The position numbers and the translations under genes were made by a program. From Cupriavidus sp. IDO (lineage in GTDB: Bacteria > Pseudomonadota > Gammaproteobacteria > Burkholderiales > Burkholderiaceae), in NCBI RefSeq assembly GCF_000812465.1, contig NZ_JWMA01000006.1, forward strand, positions 62,001 to 126,000: a stretch of 64,000 nt of DNA, given 5' to 3'. Below the pieces are notes generated by a model. It did no database searches and was not told the origin of the DNA. It saw nothing but the letters and a program-made list of their open reading frames with translations. Shown here in pieces: positions 34,939-42,914 of the stretch (position 1 is the first letter of the stretch; the number at the start of each line of letters is the position of its first letter).

Positions 34939-36147
34939 ATGACAGATTTCAACCTAGCCAAGCAAATACTTAATACTGATGGATTTCTAGAATGCTACAA
35001 AATGAAAGCCTTCTGGAAAGGCAGAGTTGATCCCACTCAGCTGACGAAGCTGTTCTCCTGGGACACGTTGAACCACCTCCTATCCACTCATCGCCTAACC
35101 AACGACCGACTGCGACTTTCACTTGAGAATGATCACGTCACGCCGAACAAACAGGCCTTTCGCTCAGTACGGGATGCCTTTGGTCGGCCAACGGACTTCC
35201 TGTCATTGAGTGACCTACATCGTCTTCTTCGGGCCGGTGCCACAGGCGTGTTGGAAGCCACGAATGAATTGGCCTCGGCGATCGAGGCACTTACACAGCA
35301 AATATCCAGCAGGTTTGATGCTCGCTCCACGGCAAATGCATACTTCTCTTTTGGTTCCACTTCTGGTTTTGGCGTTCATAATGACGACCACGACGTGATT
35401 GTGGTTCAACTAGACGGTCGCAAGACTTGGAATTTTTTCACCACGTCAAATGGTCTAAACAAGGCCACGGTCTATGAGCTGGACACTCCAACTAAAAAAG
35501 ATGTTGGCGAGACTATCATTCTGGCACCTGGAGATGTTCTGTTTATTCCAAAGGGAACCTGGCACGATGTGATCTCCATAGGAGAACCAAGCCTTCACCT
35601 GACGATCAGCATCGTATATCCTACCATCTTGGACTTTTCGCAGTGGCTTCTTGACCAGAACCGGTATCGATTACCGTACCGTGATATTCGAATGGCGGAG
35701 GACGACCTCGCCTTAGTCGCCTCGGATTGCACGGCCTTTTTCAGCCAGATAGTCAATGAGGAATCGATGGTGGCATTCCTCAAGACCTACTACGCGCGAC
35801 ATGCCGCCAGGAGGATTGGCCCATCTCTCCCATCATTGAATCGGATCGAGCCTGACGATACCTTCTTTCGAGTGCCTTTTAGCTTTTTGCAAATTGGAAT
35901 AAACGAAGCTGCCTTGGGCCACATTATCATCCGCGCCCTGGGCCGAGAGCACATTTTGACTGAGAGAGAGTATTGGATACTGACCACCTTGTCGCACAAG
36001 TCCCCGCTTTCGGTAGCGGAGATCGCCGCCACGCACAGCGAAAGCTATGATTTCTCATTCGAATCTATCCAAGGTGCACTGGAGAAATTACTGGACAAAG
36101 CGCTAGTCACAAAGGGGCAGCGACGAGTTGCAGCTTTAGTCGACTGA
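34939..36147 (+). CDS. JmjC/cupin oxygenase with winged-helix tail (ROX-like)
   Basis: A 402-residue protein. The central JmjC barrel has the iron-binding H147-x-D149 (GVHNDDHDVIVVQLDGRKTW) and distal H209 (PGDVLFIPKGTWHDV), as in 2-oxoglutarate oxygenases of the ribosomal oxygenase group (YcfD/RoxA, MINA53). The C-terminal 70 residues (LTEREYWILTTLSHKSPLSVAEIAA ... GALEKLLDKALV) look like the winged helix of that group. Known relatives hydroxylate Arg or His on ribosomal proteins; here the neighbour is a peptide gene, so hydroxylation of an Arg, Asn, Asp or His in the 53-residue peptide is likely (inference). GGGAGTT precedes the ATG, 11 bases after the exporter stop. The gene is noticeably less GC-rich than the chromosome. 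Confidence 0.85.
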   Translation: MTDFNLAKQILNTDGFLECYKMKAFWKGRVDPTQLTKLFSWDTLNHLLSTHRLTNDRLRLSLENDHVTPNKQAFRSVRDAFGRPTDFLSLSDLHRLLRAGATGVLEATNELASAIEALTQQISSRFDARSTANAYFSFGSTSGFGVHNDDHDVIVVQLDGRKTWNFFTTSNGLNKATVYELDTPTKKDVGETIILAPGDVLFIPKGTWHDVISIGEPSLHLTISIVYPTILDFSQWLLDQNRYRLPYRDIRMAEDDLALVASDCTAFFSQIVNEESMVAFLKTYYARHAARRIGPSLPSLNRIEPDDTFFRVPFSFLQIGINEAALGHIIIRALGREHILTEREYWILTTLSHKSPLSVAEIAATHSESYDFSFESIQGALEKLLDKALVTKGQRRVAALVD

Positions 36148-36554
36148 CTGGATTGCAGCCCCCGCCCAGTGAGCCGTGCGAGTAAAATGACGAGGCGACG
36201 TTTGAAGCGAAGAATGATCTCGCAGTGGTCGCAAATGCCGTGCATGAATGCTTCGAGCTGCGCGGTCGTCAGGCTTTCGCATCCCAGGACCCATAAGGCC
36301 CCCGGCGCCGGAAATTTCCCTGCGAGCCAGGTACGAATTGGCAAGAGGTATTCTCGCGTGACCACCAGATGATGTCCGCCTTGCGTTGCTAGGGATCGGC
36401 TACGAGCAACTAATCCAGCGGACCGCTTCGCCGGTCATCCGCGAGTATCGGGCCTCTCAGCTGAAGTAACAGGGCCCGTTGTTTAGACCAGTGCGGACCT
36501 AATCTAAGAGACCGTTTCGAAAAGTCGGCTCAGTGCGCCTGCAGATGCTCCAGA
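36148..36554. other. Intergenic stretch after the JmjC gene, nothing recognised
   Basis: About 400 bases with no convincing gene. A minus-strand frame reading up to 36365 (LRFKRRLVILLARLTG within it) has no family resemblance that I can support and no ribosome-binding site. No clear transcription terminator was found behind the JmjC stop. Confidence 0.4.
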
Positions 36555-36725
36555 AAACGCGTGTTCAGGCGGCCGTACGTCCGTTCGATGCGATCCGGTC
36601 TGCCGAATCTGCGAGACTTGCATCAAGAAGTTGGCTGTGCAGGAAGTCCTGACGACTTCGACGCCATCCTCGTCCAGCCGCCCTGATTTAGAGTTGGGGC
36701 GCGAACGGTCACCCGCATGATGACC
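36555..36725. repeat. Direct repeat R, copy 1 (about 170 bp, pairs with 47457-47628)
   Basis: Nearly identical to 47457-47628, with a few single-base differences and one indel. It carries no gene I recognise. In module 2 this block stands before a subtilase fragment; here it is joined directly to a ParE 3'-end remnant. The joint marks a past deletion or recombination. Confidence 0.88.
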
Positions 36726-36726
36726 A

Positions 36727-36887
36727 TTGCGCATCGCGCGCAAGAAGCGTTCCGGCGCTGGGAGTGGTTGACCATGGCATGGCGGGGACGGCGTCGGCCG
36801 GCCGGGCGGCCTCAGTTGAACAACAGCGCGGCATAGTTGCGGGCGCTGTGCAGCACGTGCAACACATCGATGCGCGCGGGCGGATCG
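36727..36887 (-). pseudogene. ParE toxin 3' remnant (repeat P copy 1)
   Basis: Nearly identical to 48423-48582, the 3' end of the intact parE gene and its downstream flank. The minus strand still encodes the last 24-25 ParE residues (DPPARIDVLHVLHSARNYAA, then LLFN-stop at 36812). Homology stops at 36887, where sequence of the lasso cyclase begins. So ParE and the cyclase were both cut at this joint. Confidence 0.85.
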
Positions 36888-36996
36888 GGGACGACACGCT
36901 TGGTCTACCGCCCATGGGCGCATTGCCGATTTCTGCTCGCCGGCACATGCCGATCCGCCGATCTTCGGGGAGAGCTCCGAAGCATCGTGGGCCCTC

Positions 36997-38562
36997 GTGG
37001 GACGGATATTCTCCGGCGACAGCGGAATGCCCGCATCCGCTGCCGATGTTGTGGAAGTTGTCCTGCGCGCACCGGAGGACGTGAGCCGGCGGTTCTGGGG
37101 CCCCTACTTTGTCGTCGTCTACGACAAGCTCCGGAACCGGTTCCTGATCCTCGCCGACCCTTGCGGCCAGCATCCGGTGTTCTATCGTCTCGCCGCCGAT
37201 GGCACCCTGCACGTCGGCAACCAGATTGCCGATTTTGCAGTGATCGGTGGCGCGGCGCGCGAGCCGGATGCCCGTTTTCTCCACCAGTTTCTCGTCCATG
37301 GATGTGGTGACGCAACGAGAACCGGGTGGAGCGGCATTTCCCTGCTGCCACCCGGGCAGGCATTGTGCTGGACGCGCGTTGACGCACCGGAACTGTTCCG
37401 CGCGTGGTCACCCTGGCGTTGGGGGACGCAGGCCAATAGCAGGGAGTTCGTGGACTTGCTGACAATGGTGCATCGGTCGATGTTGCGTGACCGGGATGCT
37501 ATCGTTCTCGAGCTTTCCGGCGGCGTGGATTCCACCTCGCTGGCGGTTGCATTGCGGCGGGCGGAACTGCACCGGCGAACGACGGCGATCACGCACTTCG
37601 ATCCGATGCGGGCGTCTTCTAACGAGGTATCGATCGCCAGGAGTGTCGCAGAATCCTGCGATATCGAGCACAGGACGTATCCGCTGCTCGCGCGGTTGCC
37701 GTTCTCTTCCGTCGACTGCTTGCGGGCCGTTGCACGCCCCACCACGAAGCTGTGCTTCCTCGCGCGTGAAGACGACATGGCACGACGGGGCTTTCCCGGC
37801 AATGACGGTGTGATGCTGAACGGCCACGGCGGCGATTCGCTGTACCTCGCGCCGCCACCGTTCTCCATACTCGTCGACGCAGTCTCCAGCCTTCGCATGG
37901 CGCGCGCCGCGTCCGCACTGAGAGCGCTGTCAATCCAGTACCGTCTGCCGATCTGGAGCGTGCTAAGGCTTGCGGGGAACGGGGCGACCGAGCATCTGCG
38001 CAGCGCGTTCAGCCAAAAGGCACAGGCAGTGGTTCAGGGGAAACAAAGCGAGCGACCGGCCGCGGGCTTGTACGACGACGTGCTGCTGGACATCTCATTG
38101 CGGCTGAAGCCGAGCAGGCGCTATCAGATAGCGGCGCTGGCGGCGATCCTCGATGACGCACTCGTGCAACCCTACCCGTCGCACAGCCGGCCCGTCATGC
38201 CATTCCTTTCCCAGCCCATCGTGGAACATGCGCTGCGAACGAGACTCGAAGAGACGTTCTCTGCCGACTACAATCGACTGAACGTGCGGCAAGCCGTCTA
38301 TCGTGCATCGGGATTGCGGAATCTCTGGCGAACGGACAAGGGCGACATCATGCATGCTGCCTTGCAGGGCATCAAGGCGAACCATGCGCACGTGCGGGAA
38401 ACCTGTCTCGACGGCTGGTGTGCGTCCGCAGGGTTCATCGATGTCGACGGCATGAGCAAGATCATCAAGCGGACGGCACTGGGATATCCGACGGGCTTGA
38501 TGGAGATCACCCGAATATATGCCGCGGAGATGTTTGTGCTCGGCCTTGGCGGCAATGCATGA
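36997..38562 (+). CDS. Lasso-peptide cyclase (asparagine synthetase-like), 5'-truncated
   Basis: About 521 residues from GTG 36997. Cyclase-like sequence continues upstream in frame to about 36913 (GRIADFCSPAHADPPIF), so the true N-terminus was removed by the joint at 36887. The glutaminase-like N-domain is partial (RRFWGPYFVVVYDK ... DPCGQHPVFYRL) and has no catalytic Cys, as in lasso cyclases. The synthetase domain keeps the PP-loop LELSGGVDSTSLA (S174) and NGHGGDSLYLAPP. Such enzymes adenylate an Asp/Glu side chain to close the lasso macrolactam. No precursor or leader peptidase is left beside it; an exporter gene overlaps its end. Activity is uncertain without the N-terminus and a start signal. 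Confidence 0.75.
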   Translation: MGRIFSGDSGMPASAADVVEVVLRAPEDVSRRFWGPYFVVVYDKLRNRFLILADPCGQHPVFYRLAADGTLHVGNQIADFAVIGGAAREPDARFLHQFLVHGCGDATRTGWSGISLLPPGQALCWTRVDAPELFRAWSPWRWGTQANSREFVDLLTMVHRSMLRDRDAIVLELSGGVDSTSLAVALRRAELHRRTTAITHFDPMRASSNEVSIARSVAESCDIEHRTYPLLARLPFSSVDCLRAVARPTTKLCFLAREDDMARRGFPGNDGVMLNGHGGDSLYLAPPPFSILVDAVSSLRMARAASALRALSIQYRLPIWSVLRLAGNGATEHLRSAFSQKAQAVVQGKQSERPAAGLYDDVLLDISLRLKPSRRYQIAALAAILDDALVQPYPSHSRPVMPFLSQPIVEHALRTRLEETFSADYNRLNVRQAVYRASGLRNLWRTDKGDIMHAALQGIKANHAHVRETCLDGWCASAGFIDVDGMSKIIKRTALGYPTGLMEITRIYAAEMFVLGLGGNA

Positions 38563-40342
38563 CGAAATGGCTCCGCATGACTGCCGCCTGAAGACATTAG
38601 CTCTGGGAAAAACGATGCGATTCGCTGCCGCACTGTTCAAAGACTGGATATTCGCCTACAAGATCACGGTCGGCAGATATCGCGCCCTGCCAGTCCATTT
38701 CATTGGTGCCACCCTGTCCGTCGCGTTTGCAGCAGGACTTTCCACGCTTGTTCCGTACCTCTTGAGAGAGGCAACCAATGCGCTTTCGATGGATGGCGCG
38801 CATCGGCCCGAAGGTTATGCGGTCCTGCTTGCCGGCGCTTACGGGCTTGCCTGGACCGCGGCCAGCGCATTCGAATGGGTAAAGAGTATGCTTTCCGCGG
38901 CCGTGCTCGCTAGATGCGACGCGGCATTCCATCACGTCATGTTTGCCAGTCTCATCCGCGTAGACTATGCGCGCCTAACGGATGAAGATCCCGGCAAGCT
39001 CGTTTCGGTCGTTGCACGAAGCCGGGCAGCCTTCAGCGCAATAACGTTCACGATCTTCTGGGTCATCGTGCCCACCGTGCTCCAGCTCCTTCTCTCGAGC
39101 GCCGTATTGTGGCGACTGACCGATGGCGCGTTCGCGCTGGGCTTCGTCGTTTCGATGCTCGCGCTCTTTGCCGCGACCTGGTTTCTTGCGAGCAAGAGCA
39201 AGACCGCCCACCAGGAAATCTTCGGTGGTGCCGACATGCTATCTAGCCATCTTGTCGAGAAGCTCGGCTTCCTGTTCGACATCAAGCTCAACAATGCATA
39301 CCTGAGAGAAGATGCCGCGCTGCGCCGGATTCTCGACGTCTACGTCAGCAAGCTGTCGCGCGGCAATGCGCGCCTCGCACTCCTGCTCGCCGCACAGGCG
39401 GTCTGCACCGGCCTGTTGCTCACCCTGTTTACAGTAACAACGGCTCAGGGCGTGACGCGATCGGAATTGCAGGTAGGCGATTTCGTCATGATTGTCGGTT
39501 ATGTCGTCGCACTGGCGATGCCATTCACCGCCCTGGCGGGCTCGCTGTCCGACTTGCGCCGCAACCATCTCGCGCTGCGCGAGGGCTTCGGCATCCTGGA
39601 CCTGCCGGCTGAACGGCACGAATCCACAAGCCACTTCGACCTCTCGGCGTCCGAGGTCTATCGCCTCGAGCATGTGGAGATGACGCACGGTGGAAGGCAG
39701 ATCCTGCGTGATGTGAACATGACGATTAAACGCGATGAGCTTGTCGTGCTCACCGGCCCCTCAGGCGCGGGGAAATCGAGCCTTGCAAACCTGATGCTCG
39801 GACTTGCGCGCCCCACATCGGGAACGGTGTCCCTCTACGGTGCGGACGTCGGCGATATGTCCGTCAGCCACATCGCACGCGAGATCGCCGTCGCTCCGCA
39901 AGCGCCCATGATCCTAACTGGAACGCTCAGAGCGAATCTGGTCTACGGCTGCGACAGCCCGCCGACCGACGCATATCTGCTCGATCTCGTTGCGTTGCTG
40001 GAGCTGGAGGAACTCGCCAGTGAGGGACACGGAAACGTGCTCGATCGGGAAGTGGGAATCCAGGGACGCGCACTGTCGGGTGGGGAACGCCAGCGTGTCG
40101 CGCTCGGTCGCGCGCTCGCGCGCCGTCCGTCCGTCGTCATTCTCGACGAGCCGACCTCATCGCTTGACGTTGGGCGCGAGGCGCGGATATTCGCGCGTGT
40201 CCGGGAACGTGTGCCAACGCTGATCGTGATTACACACCGTCATGTATTGCTCCAATGGGCGGATCGTGCATACCGGATCGAGGACGGCCGCGTTCATGAG
40301 TACTCCGAGAAGCCTGACCTTCGTGAGCCAGCAGATTCCTGA
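38555..40342 (+). CDS. Lasso-type ABC exporter (module 1)
   Basis: About 595 residues from ATG 38555, overlapping the cyclase stop by eight bases; ATG 38615 is an alternative with GGGA nearby. Six-helix export domain, then a complete ATPase: Walker A GPSGAGKSS (G401), signature LSGGERQRVALGRAL, Walker B VVILDEPTSSLD and H-loop VITHRH. Homodimeric type I exporters of this size (D proteins) secrete lasso peptides and give immunity. It survives with the truncated cyclase, so it may still provide resistance (inference). No peptidase domain. Confidence 0.85.
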   Translation: MHDEMAPHDCRLKTLALGKTMRFAAALFKDWIFAYKITVGRYRALPVHFIGATLSVAFAAGLSTLVPYLLREATNALSMDGAHRPEGYAVLLAGAYGLAWTAASAFEWVKSMLSAAVLARCDAAFHHVMFASLIRVDYARLTDEDPGKLVSVVARSRAAFSAITFTIFWVIVPTVLQLLLSSAVLWRLTDGAFALGFVVSMLALFAATWFLASKSKTAHQEIFGGADMLSSHLVEKLGFLFDIKLNNAYLREDAALRRILDVYVSKLSRGNARLALLLAAQAVCTGLLLTLFTVTTAQGVTRSELQVGDFVMIVGYVVALAMPFTALAGSLSDLRRNHLALREGFGILDLPAERHESTSHFDLSASEVYRLEHVEMTHGGRQILRDVNMTIKRDELVVLTGPSGAGKSSLANLMLGLARPTSGTVSLYGADVGDMSVSHIAREIAVAPQAPMILTGTLRANLVYGCDSPPTDAYLLDLVALLELEELASEGHGNVLDREVGIQGRALSGGERQRVALGRALARRPSVVILDEPTSSLDVGREARIFARVRERVPTLIVITHRHVLLQWADRAYRIEDGRVHEYSEKPDLREPADS

Positions 40343-40475
40343 CTCGCCGATTTCACTGCAGCGCAGGCGCACGAGCCCGAATAAGGTCGCGAGTCATAGC
40401 CCTTGTCTGCACCCGCTTTGATTTCGCTGTCCGGCGACAAGCGTTCGCTCGCACACGCCCGACGCACGCCACCCC

Positions 40476-40706
40476 ATGAAGAAAGCCTCTCGCCCCTGGC
40501 GCTACGCGACTGCCGGCCTCGTCGCCGTCGTCATGCCCGCCACACTCGCGTGGTACTGGCTCGCGCCGGACAAGCAGGCGCAGTATCTAACCGCAAAGGT
40601 CGAGCGCGGCGACATCGAAAGCGCCGTGCTCGCGACAGGCACGCTTCAGGCGTCCAGGCAGGTCGATGTCGGTGCGCAGGTCACCGGCCAGATCCCGATC
40701 CTCTGA
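40476..40706 (+). pseudogene. MacA/HlyD-type adaptor, N-terminal fragment
   Basis: 76 residues: a basic start and membrane anchor (YATAGLVAVVMPATLAWYWL), then YLTAKVERGDIESAVLATGT and LQASRQVDVGAQVTGQI, the first beta-barrel strand and lipoyl entry of MacA-like periplasmic adaptors. After GQI the chain reads PIL and stops, where a normal MacA has about 300 more residues. Repeat S2 begins about 28 bases later, so the gene was cut at that joint. The exporter upstream may once have had a MacA-type partner. Confidence 0.75.
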
Positions 40707-40734
40707 ACAGCCCGCCGGCACCGGCACGCGTACT

Positions 40735-41073
40735 GGTCTCCTGATCGAGACGGCCGATTGCCGTCACCCATCACGAGACCTACATATTCCCGCGAACCCG
40801 CATGAAACCCAGCTTCTGAGATCGATAGCTACCGTCACGGCCAGTATTGCCATAGCGCCAAGAGCTAGGCCTAGCCGGAAGAACTCGTTCGTAGCGTCAG
40901 CTATACCGTCAAATTCGTCACTCGAGGACAACGAAAGAGTAAGACCTCATATACAAAGCCATTTGGAATCAACGACTTAGAAGAATCGCTTTCCAATTAA
41001 CTATCTTCGAGCGTTTTTCTAACCTATTGATTTATATGAGGAAACCCCTTCCCCTCACTCCCACTCCATCATC
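40735..41073. repeat. Direct repeat S2, copy 1 (about 340 bp, pairs with 50109-50446)
   Basis: Similar over its whole length to the stretch between the integrase relic and the guaA end at 50109-50446, with more substitutions than repeat S1. Shared landmarks are CACCCATCACGAGACCTACA, TAGAAGAA, CTAATTAACTATCTT-type AT-rich blocks and TTGATTTATATGAGGAAA just before the att-like site. It is the upstream/att end of the integrative element. In this copy the integrase gene itself is gone. Confidence 0.85.
41054..41073. other. att-like site, internal copy
   Basis: CTCACTCCCACTCCATCATC, 18 of 20 positions identical to the guaA 3' end at 50427. It lies exactly at the junction of repeat S2 and repeat S1, as expected for the shared att site between two tandem elements. 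Confidence 0.7.
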
Positions 41074-41520
41074 AACAGGCCGCCAAAACCCGCGTGGTTA
41101 AAGAGATTGCCTGAGATCGACTTCGGGCCTTACCGTCACTTTCACCGTCAACCGCGCAGAGCATTTGTTGGCGCGGGAGATGGAGCGATTTGCGGGGCGA
41201 CGACTCTGGCGACACCATTGTCAATCAACTCAAAGAATACAGAAAGTCCAGCGCCCTGTCCGCGTTCCGCCAGCCAATATGTTTACTCACGCCGACCCTA
41301 CTAGCGTCTCGATTCCGGTGGCCACGCTCTCCCGCCGCAAGGCTGGCCGGCCTCATTCTGAGTCACCTCCTCTAGCCGGAAAACCAGCCCAAGCTCTTGC
41401 GTCAGCGTTTCGACGCTCGGCAGGCTCTCCTGCGGCTCGACCGAGAGTACCGTAAGCACCTGCTACTGGGCTACGCCGATTGGGGAAACGAGTTATGTGT
41501 TCGACCAGCGCTGCCTCTAA

Positions 41521-41631
41521 GTCCCGCTCGGCGCGTCGGCACGCAGGCTCAAAAAATCGAAGACGTCAGGATCCTCGAGCGTGGCCCGCGCCAAATGAAA
41601 CTGCGGCGACGGCAACTGGGCAACAGTTCTT
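41521..41631 (-). pseudogene. DUF1016/YhcG-like nuclease fragment (S1 copy 2)
   Basis: Same relic as at 32030: minus-strand QLPSPQFHLARATLEDPDVF then DFLSLR, with stops around it. Its presence in both copies shows that it decayed before the module duplicated. Confidence 0.5.
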
Positions 41632-41948
41632 TGGTGCCTGCGCCGCCCGGTCTATCAAGCGGTTGTCGATCTGCGCTAAGCGTATTGAGGTACCAGCCTT
41701 GCGCTAGTTCCTGCTGCGCATACCACCGTTTTTGGGTTACTCAGACGATTTGATTCGCAAATCTTTATCACGTAAAAGATCCGGATCGAAATTCGAATTA
41801 TTAAGACATAACAGGAATGAATATCCATGGAACGCTCGCGGGGATCATTCCGTCCAAATCGTAGGACTCAAGGCCGAGGGTATCCAAACAGAGCGATGAC
41901 CCCGGCTTGCAGGACTTACGCTTCCTTCCTCCAAATAGACAGCAGAGT

Positions 41949-42444
41949 ATGAAATCAGGCATGTCACGCAGCAGGAACGTGGCGGCTGCATCTTTGGCAG
42001 TCTGCTTCGTGTCGCCCCAGACAGCTTCGGCCTCTGGTGTGACGGACGCCCACCGTCGTTCCACTTACTCTGCCGTCACCCATTGGGTGGCGGAAGTTGG
42101 CTACGCGGCCATCTGGCGGCCGCACACACTGCCGGCAAGGGGCCGGCAAGGTGCTGGACCATTCCATTCCGTCACGCGAGGTGCATGAGGATATCTGGGT
42201 TGCGGTGGAGGCACAGGTGGGGGGCACCGCGCATGGACGCGCCAACATGTACTGCACTCCACCTTCGGAGTTCCAAATCGAAGCGATCATCGATGATCGC
42301 ATGCGTCTGGTCTGCGTGATCGGGCGCCCTATGCTGCGACGCTGTGTTTTTCCACGCCCCTTAACTCGACAGACCCTAGAACGCTTGATCCGTGAGTCTT
42401 CATCACATGAAAACGCCAGATTGATATTAAAAGCATTCAAGTAG
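41949..42444 (+). pseudogene. Possible frameshifted gene of unknown function
   Basis: An opening frame from ATG 41949 has a signal-peptide-like start (SRNVAAASLAVCFVSPQTAS). Around 42130, at a partial duplication of CCGGCAAGG, the better frame changes to one reading VHEDIWVAVEAQVGGTAHGR ... FQIEAIIDDRMRLVCVIGRP ... LTRQTLERLIRES to the stop at 42444. Neither half is recognised. The two-frame layout suggests a broken gene, but the link between the halves is inference. It lies between S1 and the lasso precursor. Confidence 0.35.
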
Positions 42445-42599
42445 ATATGAATAAATATATATCGAACTCGCTCGACCAGCACCCGTCAATACCAAGGGGT
42501 CTTACTAGGATGCTCTCAAAAGCGTTAAACGGCACTCCCGCGTATAGCCGCTGCCCTACGCAAGAAAAGGTCCTTGACGCAGGCAAAGATTGAAGAAAT

Positions 42600-42625
42600 T
42601 TCACGACATTCCACGATGTTGTGAA
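42600..42625 (+). promoter_or_regulatory. Inverted repeat upstream of the lasso precursor
   Basis: Ten-base arms TTCACGACAT and ATGTTGTGAA (one mismatch) around a six-base spacer, about 80 bases before the precursor start. It could be an operator for a dimeric regulator or a leader hairpin. The 75 bases after it are AT-rich and should carry the promoter, but no sigma-70 box is clear by eye. Confidence 0.4.
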
Positions 42626-42703
42626 TGCATTTCAGTTTCCACATCTGAAGTGCCAGCCTCAAAAGTAGTTGTTTTTGCAAATATTTTTTACTAGGAAAGT
42701 AAA

Positions 42704-42826
42704 ATGAACCCTGTATCGATTCAACCCACCAAAGTCGTCGCCTATGGCTCGTTTCTGGCCGTCATTCTATCCAAGAAATCGTCTCCCGGTGATGGAATCT
42801 TTGGTCGCGGCGTGAAAGGCATGTAA
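42704..42826 (+). CDS. Lasso-peptide precursor (A)
   Basis: A 40-residue peptide with the ribosome-binding site AGGAAAG seven bases before ATG 42704. The leader fits the canonical lasso leader spacing P-x-L-x3-G-x-F-x3-T-x-core: V11, G15 and F17 are in register (KVVAYGSF), which puts the cut after L22. The core is then SKKSSPGDGIFGRGVKGM, 18 residues. The only acidic residue of the whole peptide, D30, falls at core position 8, exactly where an 8-residue macrolactam ring needs it. Deviations are Ile at position -2 instead of Thr, and Ser rather than Gly as core residue 1. RRE, peptidase, cyclase and exporter genes follow. Too short for usual gene callers. Confidence 0.75.
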   Translation: MNPVSIQPTKVVAYGSFLAVILSKKSSPGDGIFGRGVKGM

Positions 42827-42855
42827 AGCAGCGCTTTAAATCACCAACGATGTGC

Positions 42856-42887
42856 GGCGCGCGCTTAGGCGTCGTCGGGCGCGCGCC
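42856..42887 (+). promoter_or_regulatory. Hairpin between lasso precursor and B1
   Basis: Nine-base perfect stem GGCGCGCGC / GCGCGCGCC with a 14-base loop, 30 bases after the precursor stop. There is no T-run. As in module 1, it separates a precursor gene from its enzymes and probably limits read-through or protects the precursor mRNA. Confidence 0.65.
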
Positions 42888-42914
42888 TCGCAAACGCTCT
42901 CATGGTTGGCATGC

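Larger units (their letters stand above)
41054..41866. repeat. Direct repeat S1, copy 2 (pairs with 31563-32373)
   Basis: Second copy of the left-end block of the island. Identity with copy 1 is high through the end at GTCCAAATCGTAGGA, after which the two modules diverge into different cargo. No intact gene. Copy 2 carries the same DUF1016-like relic on the minus strand. Confidence 0.9.

Noticed and set aside
32412..36147. Module 1 peptide cluster as a lasso, lanthipeptide or graspetide locus
   Set aside because: The peptide has no Cys, and there is no lanthionine synthetase, no ATP-grasp ligase, no RRE and no cyclase between 32.4 and 36.1 kb.
36045..36365. Minus-strand frame behind the JmjC gene as a transposase remnant
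   Set aside because: No transposase motif could be placed and no terminal inverted repeats were found; left as an unannotated stretch.
36997..38562. Housekeeping asparagine synthetase
   Set aside because: It lacks the N-terminal catalytic Cys, is followed by an exporter with overlapping frames, and resembles the lasso cyclase in module 2 in domain layout.
42447..42593. A 48-residue frame with an internal GTPAYSRC, reminiscent of a capistruin-like core
   Set aside because: No acidic residue at ring positions 7-9, no Thr at -2, and no good ribosome-binding site; the gene at 42704 fits the leader spacing and ring geometry much better.
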